Source: Guptibacillus spartinae (lineage in GTDB: Bacteria; Bacillota; Bacilli; Bacillales; Guptibacillaceae). From it: a DNA stretch of 64,000 bases. Every line of letters begins with the position of its first letter. Positions within the stretch are counted from its first letter, which is position 1. Below, piece after piece: positions 6,935 to 15,841 of this stretch. The notes beneath the pieces were generated by a model. That model saw only the letters and a list, made by a program, of their open reading frames with translations, did no database searches and had not been told where the DNA came from. A program made the translations under genes and the position numbers. Where the stretch lies: contig NZ_JAQQWU010000010.1 of NCBI RefSeq assembly GCF_028610625.1, positions 62,001-126,000 of the forward strand, read 5' to 3'.

Positions 6935-8218
6935 TTGAATGATATACCACTGGATTCGATTCTTTTATTAGGTTCCTTAATACTGTTATCTGCTTTTTTC
7001 TCATCAGCTGAAACAGCCTATTCAAGTGTTAACAAGATTAGGTTGAGAAATTTCGCAGATGAAGGAAGGCGTGGAAGTAAAAGAGCTTTAGCCATTGCTG
7101 AAAACTTTGATAAAGCCTTATCAACGATTCTTATCGGAAACAATATTGTCAATATTGCTGCTGCAAGTATTTCAGCTGCTTTAGCAACTGATTTATTTGG
7201 CGGAAACACAGGGCTGGTTGTTAGTACGGTGTTCATGACAATATTAATCTTAATTTTTGGTGAAATACTTCCTAAATCGTTAGCAAAGGAACACGCAGAA
7301 TCTTATTCCTTAATGATCGCAACAGTGTTATATGTTCTCATTAAGCTGCTTGCACCTCTCAATTTCTTTTTTGTTAAATTGAAAGTGTGGGTATCAAGTC
7401 TTTTTGCGAAAAACAGCACAATGCCATCTGTGACAGAAGAAGAGTTAAAAGTGATGTTAGATATTAGTGAAGAAGAGGGCGTCATCGATAAAGAGGAAAG
7501 AGACCTCATTCATCGATCGATGGATTTCGACGACACGCTTGCAGGTGAGGTTTTAACACCGCGAATTGACATTGTGGCCATTGATATTGAACAGTCTGTA
7601 GAAGAAATGAAAGAAATCTTTTTTGAAGAAAGGTTTTCAAGAATTCCTGTCTATCAAGATAGTATTGATAATATAATTGGGATTTTAACGGAGAAAGAAT
7701 TTTTTACTCACTTAATTAAGTATCAAACGGTTGATATTAAAGAATTAATTCGAGAGCCACTGTTTGTGGTAGAATCCATGAAAATTTCCTCTCTGTTACC
7801 AAAATTGCAAAAGGAAAAGGTTCACATGGCCATTGTCCTGGATGAATTTGGTGGTACTTCAGGAATTGTGACATTAGAAGACGTACTAGAAGAGATTGTA
7901 GGAGAAATCTGGGATGAGCAAGATGAGAAATTCAGTACCATGCAGCGGATCTCTGATCGTAACTATCGTTTTGATGCTCAATTTCAGCTAGATGATTTCT
8001 TTGATTTAATGGAAGAGCCTACACCTGAAAGTTCTTATCACACGATAGGTGGATGGGTCATTGAGAATCTCGGAACAGTTCCTAGAAATGGAGATTCCTT
8101 CTATTATGAAAATCTTAAAATTATCGTCGAACAAGTGGAAGAGCGTCGCGTCAGAAAAATACTAGTAGAAGTGCTTCCGAAAGATCAAACGTATGACGAT
8201 ATGATGGTAAGAGCTTAA
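6935..8218 (+). CDS. CNNM/CorC-family (HlyC-like) ion transporter, MpfA-like
   Basis: A 427-residue protein with TTG start 6935, eleven bases after CAGGAG. Domains in order: DUF21/CNNM membrane domain (about 1-190) with SSAETAYSSVN at helix 1 and GEILPKSLAKEHAE; a pair of CBS domains (about 205-330) with VLDEFGGTSGIVTLEDVLEEIVGEI at its end (split here in description only); and a CorC_HlyC domain (about 345-425). Family members such as B. subtilis MpfA and vertebrate CNNMs are implicated in Mg2+ efflux, with CBS domains sensing nucleotide. The older name hemolysin is misleading. A MerR regulator lies 71 bases upstream, and terminators follow. Confidence 0.88.
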   Translation: MNDIPLDSILLLGSLILLSAFFSSAETAYSSVNKIRLRNFADEGRRGSKRALAIAENFDKALSTILIGNNIVNIAAASISAALATDLFGGNTGLVVSTVFMTILILIFGEILPKSLAKEHAESYSLMIATVLYVLIKLLAPLNFFFVKLKVWVSSLFAKNSTMPSVTEEELKVMLDISEEEGVIDKEERDLIHRSMDFDDTLAGEVLTPRIDIVAIDIEQSVEEMKEIFFEERFSRIPVYQDSIDNIIGILTEKEFFTHLIKYQTVDIKELIREPLFVVESMKISSLLPKLQKEKVHMAIVLDEFGGTSGIVTLEDVLEEIVGEIWDEQDEKFSTMQRISDRNYRFDAQFQLDDFFDLMEEPTPESSYHTIGGWVIENLGTVPRNGDSFYYENLKIIVEQVEERRVRKILVEVLPKDQTYDDMMVRA

Positions 8219-8249
8219 AGGTCTTTTTTAGACCACATAGAAAACAACG

Positions 8250-8280
8250 GAAGCAGCTGATACGAATGGCTGCTTCTTTT
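8250..8280 (+). terminator. terminator after the CNNM transporter gene
   Basis: GAAGCAGC pairs with GCTGCTTC followed by TTTT. Confidence 0.75.
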
Positions 8281-8311
8281 AAATGAATGATCTGCAAATA
8301 TACTAAGAAAA

Positions 8312-8349
8312 AAGGCAAGCAGTTGATCAATGATTCTAGTGCTTGCCTT
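8312..8349. terminator. bidirectional hairpin between convergent genes
   Basis: AAGGCAAGCA and TGCTTGCCTT form a perfect 10-bp stem flanked by A-rich and T-rich tracts. It can serve the M20 peptidase gene on the minus strand as well. Confidence 0.75.
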
Positions 8350-8375
8350 CTTTTATCTTCATAATGAAGTTCCTA

Positions 8376-9725
8376 TTAAAGCGATTTAAAATACGTACAA
8401 ACCGTTTCAATTCCTTTTGTGAAATTTTCGATATGAAAATGTTCATTTGGCGCATGTAAATTCTCTGAAGGGAGTCCGAACCCCATGAGCACAACAGGTG
8501 CTTCTAGAACGCGCGCAAATACTTCAACGATGGGAATCGAACCACCTTCTTTAGGAAAGAGCGCACGCACGCCATATACTTCTTCATAAGCATCGGCCGC
8601 TTTTTGAATCATCGGATCGTTTGAATCAAGTGAGACAGGACGGGCCTGAATAAACTGATTCACGGTCATCGTTGTTCCTGCTGGTTGATGGTCGAGAAGG
8701 TGCTTTTCAATTTTTTCATAGATTTCTTGAGGGTTTTGATCACCAACAAGACGACAGCTAATTTTACCTGTTGCTTCCGATGGTACGATCGTTTTAATGC
8801 CATCACCTTGGTAGCCACCAGAAATTCCATTTAGTTCAAGTGTTGGGCGAATTCCCGTTTGCTCTTTAAAAGTGAACCCTTTTTCGCCAAATAAAGAAGT
8901 TAATCCAAGTTCTTTTTTCATTGCCTCTTCATCAGAAGGAATGCGGGCAATTTCTTCTCTTAATTCTTCTGTTGGTTCAGGCACCCCTTCGTAAAAACCA
9001 TCAACCGCAATCCCGCCATCTTCTCGATGAAGGCTATCGAGTAGACGAACAAGCGAATGAACGGCGTTTGGAACACCGCCACCATACACGCCAGAATGAA
9101 GGTCGGTATTCGCTGTTTTCACGTTCACTTCCATTGCAAGGGCGCCACGTAGCGATGTACAAATGGCAGGTAATCCTTCTTTAATAAAGGACGTATCTGA
9201 AATGACAACCGCGTCAGCAGCGAGCTTATCGGTGTTTTCTTCAATAAATGGTCCAAGATGAGGACTCGCGATTTCTTCCTCCCCTTCAATACAGAACTTC
9301 ACATTAACGGGTAACTTCCCATCTTCTTGCATCAAAAGTTCTATCGCCTTAATATGAATAAACAGTTGCCCTTTATCGTCTGTTGCGCCACGGGCATAAA
9401 TCTTATTATCGCGAATAACAGGTTCAAAAGGAGGCGTTTCCCAGAGATCAAGCGGATCAGCGGGCTGGACGTCATAATGGCCGTAGATCAGAATCGTCGG
9501 CTTCCCTTCTGCATGAAGCCAATCAGCGTAGACGATCGGATGACCGTCTGTTTCGATGACTTCAACATTTTCCATATTCATGCTTTTAAGCGAGCTTGCT
9601 ACCCATTCCGCCCCTTTTTTTACATCTGATTTGTGAGCACGAACGGCTGAAATACTTTGGATTTTCAAAAATTCTTCTAGCTCTTTTAGGTAGGTTTCTT
9701 TATGTCGTTCAATGGTATTTTTCAT
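8376..9725 (-). CDS. M20-family dipeptidase
   Basis: A 449-residue cytosolic metallopeptidase, the usual size for the DapE/CNDP-like M20 group. Metal-site motifs are GHYDVQP (His83, Asp85), ARGATDDKGQ (Asp116) and IEGEEEI (147-151, catalytic base and ligand). A C-terminal His in NLHAPNEH completes the dinuclear site. The inserted dimerisation domain contains the LHSGVYGG segment typical of M20A/M20F. Proteins of this type hydrolyse dipeptides or tripeptides; annotation pipelines often call them dipeptidase. ATG start follows GGAGGGAATCACTT. It is monocistronic. The exact substrate is unknown. Confidence 0.9.
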   Translation of the reverse strand: MKNTIERHKETYLKELEEFLKIQSISAVRAHKSDVKKGAEWVASSLKSMNMENVEVIETDGHPIVYADWLHAEGKPTILIYGHYDVQPADPLDLWETPPFEPVIRDNKIYARGATDDKGQLFIHIKAIELLMQEDGKLPVNVKFCIEGEEEIASPHLGPFIEENTDKLAADAVVISDTSFIKEGLPAICTSLRGALAMEVNVKTANTDLHSGVYGGGVPNAVHSLVRLLDSLHREDGGIAVDGFYEGVPEPTEELREEIARIPSDEEAMKKELGLTSLFGEKGFTFKEQTGIRPTLELNGISGGYQGDGIKTIVPSEATGKISCRLVGDQNPQEIYEKIEKHLLDHQPAGTTMTVNQFIQARPVSLDSNDPMIQKAADAYEEVYGVRALFPKEGGSIPIVEVFARVLEAPVVLMGFGLPSENLHAPNEHFHIENFTKGIETVCTYFKSL

Positions 9726-9820
9726 AAGTGATTCCCTCCTTGGTTAGCTTGTCCTTATTATAAGCGAGCGCGTGGCATTTGCACATGGATAGACCTATTG
9801 CGGCGTAAGAAAAGGATATT

Positions 9821-9920
9821 TCCGCGAATTTCGGAATATATCCGCGATATTTATTTTTATTCAGCGAAAATCATGATAATTCCGCGATATTCTCAAGTAT
9901 TCCGCGAAATGCTCACTAAT
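9821..9920. repeat. array of five 20-bp units with TCCGCGAWAT core
   Basis: Cores TCCGCGAATT, TCCGCGATAT, TCAGCGAAAA, TCCGCGATAT and TCCGCGAAAT start at 9821, 9841, 9861, 9881 and 9901, exactly 20 bases apart. The 10 bases between them are AT-rich and not conserved, usually ending in AT. A degenerate sixth unit may lie at 9801. The array is between divergent genes and does not code. Confidence 0.85.
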
Positions 9921-10002
9921 TGAAAATAAATAGGTCCTTAGAAGGGGTTTCCTTTTCCTGGATTGGGGAACAAATAGCTATCTTGTAAATAATGGGGGAT
10001 GT

Positions 10003-11994
10003 ATGAAAATGGAAACATCATTTTCTAATTCAGAACAGCAAAAGTTTGTCAGGACTCTTCAGTCATTCAAGGAAAACCGTCAGAATCCAGTTGTGTTAGA
10101 AGAATTGTTATCAGACGCTGCCGTTCTCATTGACCAGAATAAATTGGAGTCACTTTATCAGCTTGCAAGTGATTATGACCAAGCGGGCATTTTTGAAGGT
10201 GGACCGTGGGAAGAACCTCGTAAATTACAACCGCCCCTTGTAGGTGGATCGTTTAAAATAGACGGAAACTATTCGATCTTTGAAGTTCTAAGTGAGCTAC
10301 GTATGCTTGCCATTGCAAAGGGTGAGTATAATCATCCAGACGTATCATCTGATCAAGCACGCACCTTTTTAAATAAAGTAATGTCTCTTAATCTTGATAT
10401 GATTTTTCCAGCCGAAACAGAGGAATCGAGAATTAACCAGGGACAGGAACAAAGAAGAGGAATCATCTTATTTCAATTCTTAGCTGAAAAACTGTCGCTT
10501 GGATCCCTTTCAGCGACGTTTGTGGATGAAATCGATCGACTAACTGCTCAGCGCCCAATTATGGTAAAACGAATTAAAGAAATGATCGGTTATGCTGAAA
10601 ACCTCTTATCATCAGACGACATCAGTCCGGAGGGACGAGAAAGCATTCAGCGTTATCTTGATAGTGTGCATGCACCAACAAAACTGAGCAAGAAATACCC
10701 TGAATTTGCTGACTACCAAAGTCAGTTTAATGCGCTATCTGAGACGGAAAAAGAATTAGAAGCAGAACGATTTGCAGACGTCATGCGCGATACAGGGCTT
10801 GTCTCGCCAGTTCATGCAAATCTTGCGCGTTTTCTTGCAGAAGAAGATGCTTCTCAATTGCTGGTGTTAACGCTCGGGTTGACTGAAAAGGGTGAAGCAA
10901 ATTTAAATGAACATTTTACATTAGTCAAAGAGCTCAACTCTTTAGCAATCTATCCAGTCACAGCTCAGTCGCTTTACGGACTTGCACGCATGCTTGAGCG
11001 CGGCGTTTTGTCCTCTCCGCCTGTGATCCCAGGACTTGAACGTATGATCGAAATTGAGATGCTTCCAGAAGTCGAAAAGGATTTACTCGCATCACGGGAC
11101 AATCCAGCGGACATCACACCGGTAGGAATTCTATTATCAGGACTTTTAAGCGTATTGGGGCAACCGCTTGGTATTGGACAGGGAATGAACCCGACTTGTC
11201 AATCTGCGAGAGGCATCAGCCTCTGGTCACAGCATGATCCTGGCTTTTTGCTTGAACTTGTAGCAAGAGCGTGTCGAGACGGAGAAATTGATATCTCATT
11301 CGAAGGCGCTGAAATTAATTCGTCTCTTATCGCGGGAGGACTTGCCCCAGATCTTCATAAAGAACTTGATGCCGTTTCGCTGATTCTCGTTCCCCATCTG
11401 GACCGCGTATACGACGAAATGATGAAGCGAAGTGCTCTACGTGGTGAAGATGGACATAAATTTGTGAACCCAGAGTTTTATGGGCAATGGATTTCAAAAG
11501 AGTTTTCGTCAGTGATTAATCCCGTAACGGGAGCCGTGACAAATTATGAGCAGTTTGCCCGACTTTTTTATGCAACACATCACCCGGATTACAATGAAGG
11601 ACATCAGCTGATTTACCCGAATCCAGTTGGAATCTTCGTAACGACGGCAAATGCCGATTTACTTGGTCTTCATGCGATTAGCATTCAGCGCATCGTTGCA
11701 GATGCGTCTGGTGAAACGAGAGTCTACTTTTATAATCCGAACAACGATAGCGGTCAGGATTGGGGACAAGGGATTAAGTCAACGGTCCGAAATCACGGGG
11801 AAGAGGAAGGCGAAGCTTCCCTTCCATTTGATCAGTTTTTATCTCGTGTGTATGCGTATCATTACAATCCAAATGAAATGGGAGATCTTGAAGCGATTCC
11901 AAAGGAAATCATCGATCGCGTGACAACATTGGCAAAAGAGAGCTGGGGACAAAAATACCAGTGGACAGATTTAGCCAATCCATTTTTAATTTAA
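10003..11994 (+). CDS. large uncharacterised protein with possible Cys-His-Asn hydrolase domain
   Basis: A 663-residue soluble protein, ATG 10003 after GGGGGATGT, with no signal peptide or membrane segment. Residues 1-370 are mostly helical and Leu-rich. The C-terminal part has features of a papain-like fold: Cys399 in GMNPTCQSARGISLW at the start of a helix, His557 in LLGLHAISIQ at the start of a strand, and an Asn-rich strand YFYNPNNDSGQDWG (578-581). The order Cys, His, Asn is that of papain-like or transglutaminase-like hydrolases. I cannot name the family and the activity is inference. It is monocistronic with its own terminator. Confidence 0.6.
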   Translation: MKMETSFSNSEQQKFVRTLQSFKENRQNPVVLEELLSDAAVLIDQNKLESLYQLASDYDQAGIFEGGPWEEPRKLQPPLVGGSFKIDGNYSIFEVLSELRMLAIAKGEYNHPDVSSDQARTFLNKVMSLNLDMIFPAETEESRINQGQEQRRGIILFQFLAEKLSLGSLSATFVDEIDRLTAQRPIMVKRIKEMIGYAENLLSSDDISPEGRESIQRYLDSVHAPTKLSKKYPEFADYQSQFNALSETEKELEAERFADVMRDTGLVSPVHANLARFLAEEDASQLLVLTLGLTEKGEANLNEHFTLVKELNSLAIYPVTAQSLYGLARMLERGVLSSPPVIPGLERMIEIEMLPEVEKDLLASRDNPADITPVGILLSGLLSVLGQPLGIGQGMNPTCQSARGISLWSQHDPGFLLELVARACRDGEIDISFEGAEINSSLIAGGLAPDLHKELDAVSLILVPHLDRVYDEMMKRSALRGEDGHKFVNPEFYGQWISKEFSSVINPVTGAVTNYEQFARLFYATHHPDYNEGHQLIYPNPVGIFVTTANADLLGLHAISIQRIVADASGETRVYFYNPNNDSGQDWGQGIKSTVRNHGEEEGEASLPFDQFLSRVYAYHYNPNEMGDLEAIPKEIIDRVTTLAKESWGQKYQWTDLANPFLI

Positions 11995-12003
11995 GGATGA
12001 CAT

Positions 12004-12040
12004 GGGTTCCCTTCTAACTTATAGAAGGTGGACCCTTTTC
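12004..12040 (+). terminator. terminator after the 663-residue gene
   Basis: GGGTTCCCTTCTA and TAGAAGGTGGACCC pair with one small bulge, followed by TTTTCTTATT. Confidence 0.8.
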
Positions 12041-12096
12041 TTATTAAACGTTAAAGTAGAGAGAATAGAAGATTCACTAATCAGGAGGTACAATTT

Positions 12097-12969
12097 ATGG
12101 AAGCAAAACTAGTCATTGATGCACGCGCAATACTCGGGGAAGGACCTTGCTGGGATGATCAGAGTCAGCTTCTTTATTGGGTTGATATCGAAGGAAAGAA
12201 GGTCCATGCCTACAACCCGATGACAGCTGGCAATATTGAAATGAAGCAGGAGCAAATGGTTGGGACGATTGCACCACGTGAAGCTGGTGGCCTTGTGATG
12301 GCGATGGCTGGCGGGTTCTACGCGATGAATCTCTCAACAGAGAATGTCGAGCCGATTACAGATCCAGAAAGTCACTTGCCTGATAATCGGTTTAATGATG
12401 GAAAATGTGATCCGGCCGGACGCTTCTGGGCGGGTACGATGCATTTGGAAGGATTAAAGGGTGAAGGCGCGCTCTATTGCCTTAATGAAAACCTTGAAGT
12501 GACGAAAAAAGTGGATCATGTGAGTACGTCTAATGGGCTTGCTTGGTCTCCGGATACACGATACATGTATTTTATAGATACGCCTACGAAAAAGGTCGTT
12601 CGCTATGACTACGATCTTTCCACAGGTGATATTCGGAATCCTGTTGAAGTGATTACGATTCCTGATGGGGAAGGCATGCCGGATGGAATGACGAGTGATG
12701 AAGAGGGAAATTTATGGATTGCGCATTGGGGCGGTTCAAAGGTTACCCGCTGGAACCCGGACACCGGTGAAAGATTGCTAGAAGTTGACGTACCGGCTGT
12801 GAATGTGACGTCATGCGTATTTGGTGGGAAAGAGCGAAATGAGCTTTACATTACAACAGCACGAACAAATACGAGTGAAGAAGATCTGAAGCAGTTTCCG
12901 TATGCTGGCGGAGTGTTTCGCGTGAAAACAAATGTCAAAGGAAGTCGCACTTACGCTTTTAAAGGATAA
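12097..12969 (+). CDS. SMP-30/gluconolactonase/LRE-family lactonase
   Basis: A 290-residue six-bladed beta-propeller protein starting at ATG 12097 after AGGAGGTAC. Family motifs: GEGPCWD with the first metal-binding Glu, NRFNDGKCDPAGRFWAGTM, STSNGLAWSPD (Asn ligand) and DGMTSDEEGNLWIA (Asp ligand). These enzymes are divalent-metal lactonases acting on sugar lactones such as gluconolactone; some members hydrolyse other esters. There are no sugar genes beside it to narrow the substrate. It is flanked by the unknown 663-residue gene and pbpC, with separate promoters likely. Confidence 0.9.
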   Translation: MEAKLVIDARAILGEGPCWDDQSQLLYWVDIEGKKVHAYNPMTAGNIEMKQEQMVGTIAPREAGGLVMAMAGGFYAMNLSTENVEPITDPESHLPDNRFNDGKCDPAGRFWAGTMHLEGLKGEGALYCLNENLEVTKKVDHVSTSNGLAWSPDTRYMYFIDTPTKKVVRYDYDLSTGDIRNPVEVITIPDGEGMPDGMTSDEEGNLWIAHWGGSKVTRWNPDTGERLLEVDVPAVNVTSCVFGGKERNELYITTARTNTSEEDLKQFPYAGGVFRVKTNVKGSRTYAFKG

Positions 12970-13041
12970 CCCGTATCTCTTCCTTCTTGTCTTAAAGTCT
13001 TTTATAATAGTAGGAAAATAATTGAAAAAGAGGGACCGAGA

Positions 13042-15042
13042 GTGAAACTAAAATCTATCATAGCCATGGGGCTCTTTTTGCTGCTTCTTGCAGGCTGTTC
13101 GGATCAACCATCAGCCGTTGATGCATTTGATACATACGTGAAAAACTGGAACAAACAAGAGTTTAGTAGCATGTATGAGCAATTATCTCCAGCTTCACAA
13201 AAATCGATTTCGGAAGATGAGTTCGTTGAGCGGTATAAATCCATTTATGGAGATGTGGAAGTTAAGGATTTAAACGTTACTTTTAAGAAACCTGAAGAAG
13301 AACCTGAGCCAAATGATGAAGGAGAAGTGACATTTCCTTTTTCAGTGTCCATGCAGACACTAGCAGGGGAAGTTTCGTTTGATAACGAAGCAACACTTAC
13401 CTTGACCGAAGGAGAAGATGCTGATTCTTTTGGCGTAAATTGGAATCCTTCGTTTATTTTTAAAGAATTAGAAGAAGGCGATGAGGTGGCTATTCGCTCT
13501 GCTACACCAGTGCGTGGTGAAATTACCGATCGAAATGGCGATGGATTAGCGGTTAATGGTACCGTGAAACAAATTGGTATTGTGCCACAAGCGATTGAGT
13601 CAGATCAAGAAAACATTGTGAAAGAGCTTAGTGAGACGTTAAAGCTTAGCGTAGAGGAGATTGAAAAGCAACTGAACCAGGGATGGGTTCAGGCTGATCC
13701 ATCTCAATTCGTCCCACTGAAAAGCGTGTTGGAATCAGAGGAAGAACTGATTGATGGTGCACGTGAGATTACTGGCGTTCAGATTAACGATACAACCAAA
13801 AGAATTTATCCTTTTGGTGAAAGTGCAGCTCATTTAACAGGCTACATTCGACAAATGCAGAAAGAAGATCTTGAGAAGTATGCTGAAAAAGGATATTCCA
13901 GTTATGAAAGCATTGGAAAAGCTGGATTAGAACAAGTGTATGAAGAGGAACTGCACGGAGTAACCGGTTGGTCCATTGAAGTAAAAGGAGCCGATCCTGC
14001 GAAAGTAATTGCTAGTAAAGAGAAAGTGGATGGCGAGAACATCCAGGTTACGATTGATGGCGCGATTCAAAATAAGTTATTTGAAGAGCTAGGAAAGGCT
14101 CCTGGAACAGCGGTCGCTCTTCATCCGAAGACGGGTGAGACGCTTGCGTTAACAAGCTCACCCTCCTATAATCCAAATGATTTTACACTTGGCTTCGATG
14201 AAGGTGAATATGCGAAGTTGGCTGATAATGAAAATCGCCCCTTCTCAGCGAAGTTCAATAAAACGTATTCGCCTGGATCAACGATTAAGCCACTTACTGC
14301 TTCAATCGCACTTCGGGATGGTGATTTAGATCCGAATGCCGTTGAGAAAATTGATGGCTTGAAGTGGGGGGCTGATTCAAGCTGGGGCGGATATAAAGTG
14401 ACGCGCGTAAAGCCAGCAGATCCTGAGGTCACACTTGAAGAAGCGCTTATGCATTCGGATAATATTTATTTTGCACGAAAAGCGCTTAATCTTGGTGCTG
14501 AAAAGTTCCAAAAAGGATTGGAATCGTTCCAAATTGGGCAGGAAGTCGAATTTCCTTTTCCAACTGAAAACTCATCGATCTCAAACGGTGGCCTCGCTGA
14601 AAATGACATTCTTTTAGCTGACTCTGGCTACGGACAGGGGGAGCTACAGATTTCCCCTTATCAGCTTGCGATGACGTATACGACGTTTGCGAACGATGGC
14701 GTGATGCTGAAGCCAACGCTTCGAGTGAGAGAGGGCGAGTCAGCGGAGGAGTATGAAGTGATCTCACCTGAAATTGCCTCGATTGTGAGCGCTGATCTTG
14801 CGAAGGTGGTATCCGATCCGGAGGGCACGGCTTATAATCCTGTAGTGAAGGGGATTTCTCTTGCTGGTAAGACAGGAACGGCCGAGTTAAAGGCGGCAGG
14901 TGAAGAAGAAGGTCCAGAAAATGGGTTATTTGTCGCGTATAATACGGATAAGAAAGACTTACTTGTCGCAATGATGGTCGAAGGAGCATCAAGTCACGAT
15001 ATTACAGGCAAAGTGAAAGACGTTTTCGCTGAAATGCAGTAA
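13042..15042 (+). CDS. pbpC: penicillin-binding protein 3, class B transpeptidase lipoprotein
   Basis: A 666-residue protein, close to the size of B. subtilis PbpC. GTG start after AAGAGGGACC. Lipobox LLAGC with Cys19, then an NTF2-like MecA_N domain (about 25-145), a PBP dimerisation domain (about 150-320) and a transpeptidase domain with SxxK Ser413-Lys416 (STIK), SDN 472-474 and KTG 610-612. It cross-links peptidoglycan outside the membrane. Members of this MecA-like branch tend to have low beta-lactam affinity. A 20-bp repeat array and a terminator follow the stop codon. Confidence 0.93.
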   Translation: MKLKSIIAMGLFLLLLAGCSDQPSAVDAFDTYVKNWNKQEFSSMYEQLSPASQKSISEDEFVERYKSIYGDVEVKDLNVTFKKPEEEPEPNDEGEVTFPFSVSMQTLAGEVSFDNEATLTLTEGEDADSFGVNWNPSFIFKELEEGDEVAIRSATPVRGEITDRNGDGLAVNGTVKQIGIVPQAIESDQENIVKELSETLKLSVEEIEKQLNQGWVQADPSQFVPLKSVLESEEELIDGAREITGVQINDTTKRIYPFGESAAHLTGYIRQMQKEDLEKYAEKGYSSYESIGKAGLEQVYEEELHGVTGWSIEVKGADPAKVIASKEKVDGENIQVTIDGAIQNKLFEELGKAPGTAVALHPKTGETLALTSSPSYNPNDFTLGFDEGEYAKLADNENRPFSAKFNKTYSPGSTIKPLTASIALRDGDLDPNAVEKIDGLKWGADSSWGGYKVTRVKPADPEVTLEEALMHSDNIYFARKALNLGAEKFQKGLESFQIGQEVEFPFPTENSSISNGGLAENDILLADSGYGQGELQISPYQLAMTYTTFANDGVMLKPTLRVREGESAEEYEVISPEIASIVSADLAKVVSDPEGTAYNPVVKGISLAGKTGTAELKAAGEEEGPENGLFVAYNTDKKDLLVAMMVEGASSHDITGKVKDVFAEMQ

Positions 15043-15080
15043 TGCTTTGGTTGAGGCGATGGCGGGAGGACGGCCGTCGC

Positions 15081-15180
15081 CGTTTATTGTCCAAATTTCG
15101 GATATATTGGCCAAACTGCGTTTTTATTGTCCAAAATTTAATTATATTGTCTAAAACGAGATTTTATTGGCCAAAGGCAC
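15081..15180. repeat. array of five 20-bp units with ATTGKCCAAA core
   Basis: Cores ATTGTCCAAA, ATTGGCCAAA, ATTGTCCAAA, ATTGTCTAAA and ATTGGCCAAA start at 15086, 15106, 15126, 15146 and 15166, exactly 20 bases apart. Intervening bases are variable and AT-rich. The same core recurs in the array at 42.1 kb. It lies between the pbpC stop codon and its terminator, so it is probably transcribed as the 3' end of that mRNA. Confidence 0.88.
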
Positions 15181-15216
15181 AAAACCCTCGATTCTACACA
15201 GAATCGAGGGTTTTTT
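15181..15216 (+). terminator. terminator after pbpC and the repeat array
   Basis: AAAACCCTCGATTC and GAATCGAGGGTTTT form a perfect 14-bp stem followed by TT. Confidence 0.92.
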
Positions 15217-15310
15217 CTGGAAAAGTAAGGAACTATAAAGGGATTTCCTTCTCTCCTATGGAAAGTAGTTAAGAATAAAGGAGATCCATTCGAAAGGAGG
15301 ATGTCGAACG

Positions 15311-15835
15311 ATGCTAAATCATCAGCTTTGTATGATTGAGCGTAAAGAAGGGTTCACGCCAGAGATCGGGCGACTCGTTTCAATGATGGATTATGCCAGA
15401 TCGACAACCGAAGAAGCGATTAGAGGTTTAACAATCGAACAGCTCGATTTCCAATTAGACGAAAAGAGCAATTCCATTGGGATGCTTCTTCATCATATCT
15501 CTTCAATCGAAAAGGCCTTTCAAATCATGACGTTCCAAGAGCGGGAATTGAATGACGCAGAGTGGGAAGAACTTGAAACAGGCATTGATCTCGGTGAAAA
15601 AGCGAGAGCGGTGATTCGGGGGCGTGATCTTGATTTTTATTGGAGTGAGCTCAGTCTCGTTCGTGCGAAAACGTTCGATGAGTTAAGGGAGAAAGACGAC
15701 GTATGGCTTGAAAAAGTGACGCCATACGGCTGGGATGAAAAGGCGAATCATTATTTTAAATGGTTCCATGTGATGGAAGATGAAATTAGTCATCGTGGAC
15801 AAATTCGCATGATTAAAAGAAGGCTGATAACTTAG
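15311..15835 (+). CDS. DinB-family four-helix protein
   Basis: A 174-residue helical protein with ATG 15311 after AAAGGAGGATGTCGAACG. The DinB/YfiT-like pattern is visible: MMDYARSTTEEAI in helix 1, LLHHISSIEKAF in helix 2 and FHVMEDEISHRGQI in helix 4, whose His residues form the three-His metal site of the family. DinB proteins include thiol transferases (bacillithiol or mycothiol dependent) but most have unknown substrates. The following alpha/beta hydrolase and GNAT genes start within 6 and 4 bases of the preceding stop codons, forming one operon. Confidence 0.88.
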   Translation: MLNHQLCMIERKEGFTPEIGRLVSMMDYARSTTEEAIRGLTIEQLDFQLDEKSNSIGMLLHHISSIEKAFQIMTFQERELNDAEWEELETGIDLGEKARAVIRGRDLDFYWSELSLVRAKTFDELREKDDVWLEKVTPYGWDEKANHYFKWFHVMEDEISHRGQIRMIKRRLIT

Positions 15836-15841
15836 AGGTGA

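Noticed and set aside
9801-9920. CRISPR array
   Set aside because: Units are 10-base cores with 10-base gaps, far too short for CRISPR repeats and spacers; no cas genes in the window. The same applies to 15081-15180 and 42101-42220.
14486-14992. 168-residue minus-strand ORF inside pbpC
   Set aside because: Shadow of the transpeptidase domain; Ser/Arg/Gln/Pro-rich composition and no homology pattern.
15042-15272. 76-residue ORF after pbpC
   Set aside because: It translates the 20-bp repeat array and the terminator; a 20-bp period shifts frame each unit, so it is not coding.
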